A stretch of 64,000 nt of DNA from an uncultured Fibrobacter sp. (GTDB lineage: Bacteria > Fibrobacterota > Fibrobacteria > Fibrobacterales > Fibrobacteraceae). The notes beneath the pieces are model-generated. The model ran no database searches. It had not been told where the DNA came from and saw only the letters and a list, made by a program, of their open reading frames with translations. Where the stretch lies: the NCBI RefSeq assembly GCF_947305105.1, contig NZ_CAMZCS010000010.1:1-64000 (forward strand), in the 5' to 3' direction. Made by a program: the position numbers and the translations under genes. Position 1 is the stretch's first letter. Every line of letters starts with the position of its first letter. This document shows positions 57,695-64,000 of the stretch, one piece after another.

Positions 57695-58720
57695 CTACTT
57701 ATTGTTTGCCTTGTAATACTTGATCATCTTCGGGAGGACTTCTTCGACGGTGCCGTTGATCACGTAATCAGCGATAGCGTTGATCGGAGCTTCGGGGTCG
57801 GAGTTCACGGAGATGATGATACCTGAATCCTGCATGCCAGCGAGGTGCTGGATCTGGCCGGAAATACCGAAAGCGATATAGACCTTCGGGCGGACAGTCA
57901 CGCCGGTCTGACCGATCTGGCGGTCATGATCGACAAAGCCCGCATCCACGGCGGCGCGGCTTGCACCCACTTCGGCGTGGAGTTCCTTGGCAAGTTCGAA
58001 CAGCATGTCGAAGTTTTCCTTGGAGCCCATGCCGTAACCACCGGCGACCACGATCGGAGCGCCCTTGAGGTTGTGCTTGGCCTTTTCCACATGGCGTTCG
58101 AGCACCTTGACCACGTATTCCGTTTCCGGCACGTACTTGGCCACATCGTGCTTGATAACTTCGCCCTTGTAGTTCGGGTCCACGATTTCCTTCTTCATCA
58201 CGCCTTCGCGCACGGTCGCCATCTGCGGACGGTGTTCCGGGTTCACGATCGTCGCGACGATGTTGCCGCCGAATGCCGGGCGGATCTGGCAAAGCTGGTT
58301 TTCGTAAGCCTTCTTCACGCCACCGATGCTCATTTCGAAACTGTCGATTTCGAGTTCGGTACAGTCGGCGGTAAGGCCGCTGTGCATGGCGCTGGAAATG
58401 CGCGGGCCGAGGTCACGGCCAATCACCGTTGCACCGAGCAAGCAAATCTGCGGCTGCTCTTCCTTGAAGAGGTTCACCACGAGGGCTGCATGCGGGTTGG
58501 TGGTGTAGGGGAACAGGCCTTCGGCGTCGAACACATGAACCTTGTCCACACCGTAGGGGAAAACCTGCTTTTCAATGCCATCGAGGCCCTTGCCGGCGCA
58601 GATGCACTCGAGCTGAACGCCGAGCGTGTTGGCCAGCTTGCGACCCTTGGACAAAAGTTCGAGGGAAACGTCAACGACGGTCGTGCCCTCAATTTCGCAA
58701 TATACAAATACGTTATTCAT
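57695..58720 (-). CDS. etfA: Electron transfer flavoprotein alpha subunit
   Basis: A 341-residue ETF alpha subunit. It has LLGATVIGRDLGPRISSAM, TADCTELEID, QIRPAFGGNIVATIVNP and the C-terminal FAD site AGGYGMGSKENFDMLFELA, GASRAAVDAGFVDHDRQIGQTG, YIAFGISGQIQHLAGM and INSD-type ISVNSDPEAPIN. It pairs with EtfB to carry electrons from the acyl-CoA dehydrogenase encoded downstream. The three genes form one operon with gaps of three and five bases. Confidence 0.94.
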   Translation of the reverse strand: MNNVFVYCEIEGTTVVDVSLELLSKGRKLANTLGVQLECICAGKGLDGIEKQVFPYGVDKVHVFDAEGLFPYTTNPHAALVVNLFKEEQPQICLLGATVIGRDLGPRISSAMHSGLTADCTELEIDSFEMSIGGVKKAYENQLCQIRPAFGGNIVATIVNPEHRPQMATVREGVMKKEIVDPNYKGEVIKHDVAKYVPETEYVVKVLERHVEKAKHNLKGAPIVVAGGYGMGSKENFDMLFELAKELHAEVGASRAAVDAGFVDHDRQIGQTGVTVRPKVYIAFGISGQIQHLAGMQDSGIIISVNSDPEAPINAIADYVINGTVEEVLPKMIKYYKANNK

Positions 58721-58723
58721 AGG

Positions 58724-59605
58724 CTAGCCAATAATCTTCTCGTCTAAAAGTTCCTTGATAAGTCCTTCAACGTCGGCGTCGCTCGCGGTAAGCGTGCGGC
58801 TTTCCTTCGCCTTGAACACGATGTTCTTGACAGCCTTCACGTTCGTCGGAGAACCGGCCTTACCGATCTGCGTCGGGTCGGCGTCGATGTCTGCGGCACC
58901 CCACTGCGGGATGTCGAGGTAGGGCTTCTTCGCGATGAGGGCGGCGTACTTTTCGGCGGCTTCCGGAGCGCGTTCGGCGACGGCGGTCGCGTTCTTGAAC
59001 TTCATGATGCGCTTCGCGTTGCGCGGGCGGCACGGAGCGGCACTGCCGTTCACGGTCACGACCAGCGGGAGCGGTGCTTCCACCGTTTCCACACCACCGT
59101 CGATATGGCGGCGGATCACGACCTTGCGGGCCTTCTCGTCGAGGCTCAAGATTTCTTCGGCATAGGTCACCTGGGTAAGGCCGAGCTTTTCAGCAATCTG
59201 CGGACCGACCTGTGCGGTGTCACCGTCGATAGCCTGGCGGCCACCAAGGATAATGTCATAGTCGCCGACCTTCTTGACGGCCTGGGCGAGCGTGTAGCTA
59301 GTAGCGAGCGTGTCGGCGCCACCGAGGGAACGGTCCGTAATAACGTAACCGCAGTCGGCACCGCGATACAGAGCTTCACGGATAACTTCGGCAGACTTCG
59401 GCAGACCCATCGTCAGCACGGTAATGGTGGAACCGGGGAACTGGTCCTTCAGGCGAAGGGCTTGCTCCAGGGCGTTCAGGTCTTCGGGGTTGAAGACCGC
59501 GGGCAAAGCGGCACGATTGATAGTACCCTGCGGCGTCATGGCGTCCGGGCCTACGTTTCGTGTATCAGGTACTTGCTTGGCAAGCACAACGATTTTAAGA
59601 CTCAT
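58724..59605 (-). CDS. etfB: Electron transfer flavoprotein beta subunit
   Basis: A 293-residue ETF beta subunit, first gene of the etfB-etfA-dehydrogenase operon. The start MSLKIVVLAKQVPDTRNV, NPEDLNALEQALRLKD, LTMGLPKSAEVIREALYRGAD, ILGGRQAIDGDTAQVGPQIAE and PLPLVVTVNGSAAPCRPRNAKRIMKFKNA are all family blocks. The DGDTAQVGP element is the nucleotide-binding signature. Its form, with long AMP/FAD-binding lines, is compatible with either a simple or a bifurcating ETF. Confidence 0.94.
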   Translation of the reverse strand: MSLKIVVLAKQVPDTRNVGPDAMTPQGTINRAALPAVFNPEDLNALEQALRLKDQFPGSTITVLTMGLPKSAEVIREALYRGADCGYVITDRSLGGADTLATSYTLAQAVKKVGDYDIILGGRQAIDGDTAQVGPQIAEKLGLTQVTYAEEILSLDEKARKVVIRRHIDGGVETVEAPLPLVVTVNGSAAPCRPRNAKRIMKFKNATAVAERAPEAAEKYAALIAKKPYLDIPQWGAADIDADPTQIGKAGSPTNVKAVKNIVFKAKESRTLTASDADVEGLIKELLDEKIIG

Positions 59606-59754
59606 ATATCCTTAACTGTTAGTGTTTAATTTGTTGGGGTACAAGATAGAAATTTTTTGAATTGCGGCCCAACTGCCAGTTCCAGTCGTTTCCGCGTCAC
59701 GATGAAGTAAGAAAAGCGACACTTTTTTGTAACAAAGAATTTTAATCTTCCGAA
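59606..59754. promoter_or_regulatory. Upstream region of the etfB operon
   Basis: No gene seen. The 149 bases are AT-rich next to the etfB start, where a promoter for the minus-strand operon is expected, but no clear -35/-10 pair stands out. Confidence 0.3.
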
Positions 59755-59920
59755 GTCAAAGGGGGAAGAATCCCCCTCGCTCCAGCCGCACGCGTCTTCC
59801 GCTACCCCCTCTCCTAGGGGCACATCCCCTAAAACCCCTTTTGCCCACGCCTTTTTATTAAATTTTCAATGAAAAAATGGTGGCCCCAACCACCAATCAC
59901 TAACCACAAATCACTTTATT
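59755..59920. repeat. GC-rich intergenic repeat before pyrH
   Basis: AAAGGGGGAAGAATCCCCCT forms a hairpin, followed by GTCTTCCGCTACCCCCTC, the counterpart of 52225-52345. After it come CCCCTAAAACCCCTTTTG and, next to pyrH, CCAACCACCAATCACTAACC words related to the TAGG repeats. No gene. Confidence 0.65.
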
Positions 59921-60628
59921 ATGTCCAAATTCAAACGCATTCTCTTGAAGCTCAGTGGCGAAGCCCTCGCAGGCGAAAAGGGCCACGGTATCGATAATAC
60001 TATTCTCTCCGACATGGCAAGCGAAATCGCATCCATCGTCAAACAGGGCGTGCAGGTCGCGCTCGTGATTGGCGGCGGCAACCTCGTCCGCGGTATTTCC
60101 GCCTCCGCTGGCGGCATGAACCGCGCCCAGGGCGATGCCATGGGCATGCTCGGCACCGTGATGAACGGCCTTGCCATGCAGGATGCTCTCGACAAGCAGG
60201 GCGTGGATTCTGTGGTGATGTCCGCCATCCGTATGGAACCGGTCTGCGAATTCTTCGACCGCCGCAAGGCCCTCAAGCTCCTTTCCGCTGGCTCCGTGGT
60301 CATCTTCTCCGCCGGTACGGGTAACCCGTTCTTCACCACCGACAGCTGCGCCGCGCTGCGCGCCATCGAAAGCGAATGCGACGTGATCATGAAGGCCACC
60401 AAGGTCGACGGCATCTACACCGCAGACCCGGTCAAGGATCCGACGGCCACCCGCTTCGACGACATCAGCTACAAGGAAGTCATTTCCCGCGGCCTCAAGG
60501 TCATGGATACGGCAGCCGTTGCCCTCTGCATGGAAAACAACATGCCCATCTTCGTGTTCAAGATGGAAAAGGGGAACCTGACCCGCGCCGCCATCGAAGG
60601 CGACCTCGGGACGCTGGTCCACTGCTAA
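59921..60628 (+). CDS. pyrH: UMP kinase PyrH
   Basis: A 235-residue amino-acid-kinase-fold enzyme phosphorylating UMP to UDP. Landmarks are RILLKLSGEALAGEKGHGID, LVIGGGNLVRG, ADATGMLGTVMNGLAMQDAL-type GMLGTVMNGLAMQDALD, FSAGTGNPFFTTDSCAALRA, DVIMKATKVDGIYTADPVKD and the end GDLGTLVHC. Length and order fit exactly. It is followed 42 bases later by ktrB, possibly in one transcript. Confidence 0.96.
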   Translation: MSKFKRILLKLSGEALAGEKGHGIDNTILSDMASEIASIVKQGVQVALVIGGGNLVRGISASAGGMNRAQGDAMGMLGTVMNGLAMQDALDKQGVDSVVMSAIRMEPVCEFFDRRKALKLLSAGSVVIFSAGTGNPFFTTDSCAALRAIESECDVIMKATKVDGIYTADPVKDPTATRFDDISYKEVISRGLKVMDTAAVALCMENNMPIFVFKMEKGNLTRAAIEGDLGTLVHC

Positions 60629-60670
60629 ATCGGTTTCGAGAAACTCTTTTAAGCATTCTTAGTCATACCT

Positions 60671-62074
60671 ATGCTACGTTCGAAGTACCAAGCGTTCACG
60701 GACACGACTTCCGAAAACGTCTTCAAGGCGAAAAAACAGGCGAACCCCATTACGTTGGTCGTGCTGGGCTATTTGCTCATCATAGCCGTCGGAGCCGTAC
60801 TTCTCCGCTTGCCTGTCTCTACGCGTGAGCCCATCGACTTTTTGCAGGCGCTGTTCACGGCGACATCGGCCGTGTGCGTGACCGGGCTTTCTGTCATCGA
60901 CATCAGCACCACGTTCACAGGGTTCGGTTACTGGGTTCTCGTCCTCCTGATGCAGCTCGGCGGTTTGGGTATCATGACCGTATCTACGGTGCTTATCTTG
61001 CTTGCCGGCATGCACCCGGGATTCAACCACCAGTCCGTCCTGCTTTCGAACTTCACGCAAGAAGGTAACGTCGACGCGAAGCGCATCCTCATGGCGGTGC
61101 TCCCCTTCACGTTCATCCTGGAAGCTATCGGTGGCGTTGTCTACTTCACGCAGTTCAGCAACATGGAACTGTACGACCGCATTTTCTGCTCTGTCTTCCA
61201 GGCAGTCAGTTCTTTCTGTAACGTCGGGTTCACGCTGTTCCCCGACTCGCTCATGCAATTCCAGCTCAACCCCGTCATGAACATCACGACATGTGTGCTT
61301 GCACTCGCAGGCGGATTCGGCTTCCTCGCTATCACGGAATTGCAGTACGCCTTCGACTTCAAGCGTCGCCGTTTCCGCAAGATTTCTCTGCATACACGCA
61401 TTGCGACCTTCTGCACGCTCGTTATCGTTGCGGCAAGCATTGTCGCTTTCATGCTCACCGAATGGGGCAACACCCTCAACGGGCTCTCCTTCTTCGACAA
61501 GCTCCAGACCACGTTCTTCATGGCCTTCACGAGCCGTACCGCTGGTCTCAATACGGTAGACACTCCGGCCCTCTGCGCCAGTTCCCTGTTCTTCTTTATC
61601 ATCATCATGTTCATCGGGGCTAACCCCGGTAGCTGCGGTGGCGGTATCAAGGTCACTACGGCAGCGGTCATCGGGCTCCTCGGCTTCAACAGGGTGCTCG
61701 GCCGCGAAAAGACCCAGGTCATGGGCCGCACCATTCCCGAAACCACGGTCGACAAGGCTGTGCGAATTTTCGTCGTGGCCATCGTGGTCATAGCACTTGC
61801 GACCATGGTGCTGCTCTGCACCGAAATCCCCGCAGGAGTGGGTTTCAACGAGAACGGCACGCCCTTCCTCAAGGTTTTGTTCGAAGTGGTGAGCGCCTAC
61901 AGCACGTGCGGGCTTTCGATGGGTCTCACGGGCGAGCTTTCCACGGTTGGGCGCATCGTCATCTGTTGCGTGATGTTTATCGGACGTATGGGACCGTTGT
62001 TCCTCATCTCCGCCGTCGCCGGACGGGTCAAAAACACCACCTGGTTCGCCGAAGAAGATATAATGGTGGGTTAG
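60671..62074 (+). CDS. ktrB: Potassium uptake transmembrane subunit KtrB (TrkH family)
   Basis: A 467-residue membrane transporter with eight to ten spans and four filter loops: ATSAVCVTGLSVID, QAVSSFCNVGFTLFPDS, FTSRTAGLNTVDT and SAYSTCGLSMGLTGEL; each has the Gly of the K+ selectivity filter. GANPGSCGGGIKVTT is the characteristic intramembrane loop. It forms the pore of a Ktr potassium system with the cytoplasmic KtrA encoded downstream. The pair is separated by a 160-base palindromic repeat. Confidence 0.92.
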   Translation: MLRSKYQAFTDTTSENVFKAKKQANPITLVVLGYLLIIAVGAVLLRLPVSTREPIDFLQALFTATSAVCVTGLSVIDISTTFTGFGYWVLVLLMQLGGLGIMTVSTVLILLAGMHPGFNHQSVLLSNFTQEGNVDAKRILMAVLPFTFILEAIGGVVYFTQFSNMELYDRIFCSVFQAVSSFCNVGFTLFPDSLMQFQLNPVMNITTCVLALAGGFGFLAITELQYAFDFKRRRFRKISLHTRIATFCTLVIVAASIVAFMLTEWGNTLNGLSFFDKLQTTFFMAFTSRTAGLNTVDTPALCASSLFFFIIIMFIGANPGSCGGGIKVTTAAVIGLLGFNRVLGREKTQVMGRTIPETTVDKAVRIFVVAIVVIALATMVLLCTEIPAGVGFNENGTPFLKVLFEVVSAYSTCGLSMGLTGELSTVGRIVICCVMFIGRMGPLFLISAVAGRVKNTTWFAEEDIMVG

Positions 62075-62222
62075 GGATTAGAGACTAGGATCTAGGATCT
62101 AGAGGGTGGCTTCGCCGTGACTATTTACTCTAATCTCTAGTCTCTAGTTTCTAGCCCCTAAATTCTAGAGGGCGGCTTCGCCGCCATTATTCACTCTAGT
62201 CCCTAGCCTCTAGCCTCTATTT
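62075..62222. repeat. Intergenic repeat D between ktrB and ktrA
   Basis: Contains GACTAGGATCTAGGATCTAG, GGTGGCTTCGCCGTGAC (a GGCTTCGCC hairpin), CTAATCTCTAGTCTCTAG, then a second GGCGGCTTCGCCGCC hairpin and CTAGTCCCTAGCCTCTAGCC. It is a variant of blocks A to C, with two inner hairpins of another type. No gene. Confidence 0.8.
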
Positions 62223-62237
62223 ACTAAATTTCATCCC

Positions 62238-62894
62238 ATGGCATCTAAGCAATACATCATCATCGGTCTTGGCAACTCTGCCATCTTCCTCGCCCGTCAC
62301 CTGACGAGCCTCGGGCACGATGTGCTCGTGGTGGACAACCATCCCGAAAAGGTGCAAGACATTTCGAGCACCGTGTCGCAGGCCATGGTCGCCGACTCTA
62401 CCCGCAAAAAGCAGCTTTCGAGCATCCCGCTGCAGAAGGCGGACTCCGTCATCGTCTGTATTGGCGAAAACCTGGAAGCAAGTCTCCTTACTGTGTTGAA
62501 CTTGAAGGAACTCGGCGTCAAGCACATCATCGCGAAGTCCAGTAGCGCCGCCCACTCGAGCATCCTCGAAAAGCTCGGCGTCTCGGACATTTTCCACCCG
62601 GAACGCGACTCGGCCATCGCACTTGCCGAACGCCTGAACCGCCCGAACATGCTCGACTTCTTGCCGTTCATGGAAGGCTTCAGCATCGTCGAAGTCGTAT
62701 GCCCCAAGGACTTCATCGGCAAGACTCTGAAGGATTTGAACATCACCCACAAGTACGGGGTGCAGGTCATCGCCATCCGCGACCCGCAAGAACCGACTCC
62801 CAAAATCGGTAACCTCGCCGACATCGTGCTGCAAGAAGACGACGTGCTCTTCCTCATCGGCCCGAACGACGCCCTCGACAAATTCAAGAGCTAA
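62238..62894 (+). CDS. ktrA: Potassium uptake regulatory subunit KtrA (TrkA family)
   Basis: A 218-residue RCK protein. The Rossmann start QYIIIGLGNSAIFLARHLTS binds nucleotide, with DVLVVDNHPEKVQDIS, ADSVIVCIGENLEASLLTVL and HIIAKSSSAAHSSILEKLGV; the C-terminal RCK-C domain (FSIVEVVCPKDFIGKTLKDL, GVQVIAIRD) follows. It gates KtrB in response to ATP/ADP or c-di-AMP in related systems. The first Gly motif is GLGNSA instead of the usual GxGxxG spacing with a third Gly. Confidence 0.9.
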   Translation: MASKQYIIIGLGNSAIFLARHLTSLGHDVLVVDNHPEKVQDISSTVSQAMVADSTRKKQLSSIPLQKADSVIVCIGENLEASLLTVLNLKELGVKHIIAKSSSAAHSSILEKLGVSDIFHPERDSAIALAERLNRPNMLDFLPFMEGFSIVEVVCPKDFIGKTLKDLNITHKYGVQVIAIRDPQEPTPKIGNLADIVLQEDDVLFLIGPNDALDKFKS

Positions 62895-62955
62895 AAAGAA
62901 CGGGCGCCCTATTGATTCCAATAAGCGCCCGCGCTATTATTTCCGGTTTTATCGA

Positions 62956-62980
62956 AACCTCCCGAACGGGAGGTTATTTT
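62956..62980. terminator. Hairpin terminator between convergent genes
   Basis: AACCTCCCGAACGGGAGGTT (62956-62975) is a perfect palindrome followed by ATTTTAT. It lies directly after the stop of the minus-strand gene at 62979 and 60 bases after ktrA; a second weaker hairpin (GGGCGCC ... GCGCCC, 62903-62930) precedes it. Confidence 0.7.
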
Positions 62981-64000
62981 ATGCGAATCTCTTGTGCAGG
63001 ACCTTGATTTCCTGGATAAACGAAAGGTCCAACATGCTGACGGAATCTTCCTTGCTCTTCTGGATTTCCACGATGAAGGGAGCCTTTGCCAGGTGCAGGG
63101 AGTGTACCGAGAATACGATTTCTTCTTGCTGGGCCAAGCGCTTGTTCGGGTCCTTAATCTGGGCGGCCAGGAGAGTCCCCACCGTCTTCGCGTAGCGCAG
63201 CACCTTCACGAGGTCGAACGTATTCAACTTCTGGTAGAGGCTGCCGTACTTCGTCGAGTTCATCGTCGTCTGCAGCGAATCGCTATCGGCAGATTCCTTC
63301 AGGTCGTAGTCGGGCTTACCGGCCTTGGGCCAGGCCACGGCAAATTCCTTGCGCCATTCCTCGTCAGAGACAGGCTTGCGGTTGTCGGCCGAGCGGTTCA
63401 CGAACGGGCAATAGCCAAAGTTCTCGAGGATGTCGAAGGCATAGCCTTCCTTCTCGGGATTCAGGATAAATCCGTAATTCGGGACATACTCCTCGACACA
63501 TTCCATGAACTGTGCAAAGTTCGAAAGCTCCGAAAGAATTTGCTTGTTGTCAATTTTCATCAAGCGGACAGAACGGACGCGCACGCCATAGAAGGAGGAG
63601 TTCCATTCTTCAAGAGTCGAAAGCACATTCGCAGGCGGCTTGATCCAAGTGCAGAAATGGTCCACTTCGGTTTCGGGCATCCCGCTCTTGAGGCCTTCCA
63701 GGTAAACATCCTTGGCAAGCGTGAAGCAAAGCATGGTTTCGTCGTTCTTGACATTGGCGAGGCAAGCGAGCGTAAACAGCACGCGCGGAGAGGTCTCGAC
63801 AGAAACGACCACGTCGAAGTTCGGGAGAGCCGAAATGCTCGGCTGCGGGAGCTGCACCGACGAGGGCGAAAGCCATTCCTTGCCGTTCGAACCCAACAGC
63901 ACAGCGGAGACCTTCCCCTGCACCATGCGGAAGTCCACAAGGCCCAGGAGCCACAGTTCGCGGAGCGGGCGCGGCAGGTATTCCCACGGGAGCACCTTGT
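62979..64000 (-). CDS. Helicase-associated (XPB N-terminal-like) domain protein, 5' end outside the window
   Basis: At least 340 residues, open to the right edge. The block FDVVVSVETSPRVLFTLACLA ... LCFTLAKDVYLEGLKSGMPE matches the Helicase_C_3 domain, the N-terminal DNA-damage-recognition-like domain of XPB-type helicases that also occurs alone in bacterial proteins. The upstream stretch YLPRPLRELWLLGLVDF is the C-terminal part of a winged-helix region. C-terminal part (about the last 220 residues) is a helical domain not recognised. Likely a DNA-repair or DNA-binding protein; the missing start prevents a firm call. Confidence 0.6.
   Translation of the reverse strand, partial: KVLPWEYLPRPLRELWLLGLVDFRMVQGKVSAVLLGSNGKEWLSPSSVQLPQPSISALPNFDVVVSVETSPRVLFTLACLANVKNDETMLCFTLAKDVYLEGLKSGMPETEVDHFCTWIKPPANVLSTLEEWNSSFYGVRVRSVRLMKIDNKQILSELSNFAQFMECVEEYVPNYGFILNPEKEGYAFDILENFGYCPFVNRSADNRKPVSDEEWRKEFAVAWPKAGKPDYDLKESADSDSLQTTMNSTKYGSLYQKLNTFDLVKVLRYAKTVGTLLAAQIKDPNKRLAQQEEIVFSVHSLHLAKAPFIVEIQKSKEDSVSMLDLSFIQEIKVLHKRFA

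Noticed and set aside
55962..57716. 584-codon plus-strand frame opposite the acyl-CoA dehydrogenase
   Set aside because: Shadow of the well-supported dehydrogenase gene; composition is typical of antisense translation.

Overview
The window looks like chromosomal DNA of a Fibrobacter species (Fibrobacterota, fibre-degrading gut bacteria). The signs are four proteins of the Fibrobacter-centred TIGR02147/DUF4423 family, a lipoprotein with the Fibrobacter major paralogous domain (FISUMP, TIGR02145), secreted CBM6-bearing xylan enzymes sharing a C-terminal domain, and a PorV-type outer-membrane protein of the kind that goes with type IX secretion. No rRNA, tRNA, CRISPR array or intact prophage was seen.

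Layout. 1-2530: hemicellulases (partial GH27 alpha-galactosidase; CE6-like esterase with CBM6). 2730-13600: an accessory island of RHS fragments, two related HExxH-bearing RHS toxin ends each followed by a lipoprotein (probable immunity), orphan immunity-like genes, decayed RHS pieces, one intact and one internally deleted Rpn-type nuclease gene, and a DUF3990-like gene pair. 13650-15700: GH30 xylanase with CBM6. 15900-25600: two TIGR02147-lipoprotein modules, a triple-FKBP isomerase and a PorV-like barrel carrying an inserted propeller. 26000-35500: rsmG, membrane and outer-membrane proteins, queH, a third TIGR02147-lipoprotein module, a nitroreductase-like protein and a YgiQ-type radical SAM protein. 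35520-44300: a GLUG-repeat surface protein, prmA, a Fic-fold regulator lacking its catalytic His, a GGDEF protein with a broken motif, and a three-gene radical SAM / ATP-grasp / WbqC cassette. 44500-52150: ileS, a toxin-antitoxin relic, tandem outer-membrane paralogues and the fourth TIGR02147 module (with FISUMP). 52200-55700: a small AT-rich island with a DUF3800 gene behind a promoter-hairpin-terminator leader, a defective IS30 element and a protein ending in a degenerate diadenylate-cyclase-like domain. 55900-64000: acyl-CoA dehydrogenase with etfA/etfB, pyrH, ktrB/ktrA and a partial helicase-associated protein.

Four themes stand out. (1) The TIGR02147 + lipoprotein pair occurs four times with touching or overlapping genes; two copies have TTGTATCAT exactly 6 bp upstream of a TTGACT -35 box, and a third has a long inverted repeat built from the related TGTTTCAT. 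(2) The RHS island grows and decays in cassettes of RHS tail, toxin end and lipoprotein, with junctions at short homologies. (3) The radical SAM / ATP-grasp / WbqC operon and the DAC-like protein are the best candidates for undescribed chemistry or signalling. (4) Intergenic spaces are filled by dispersed palindromic repeats rich in CTAG and TAGG words.
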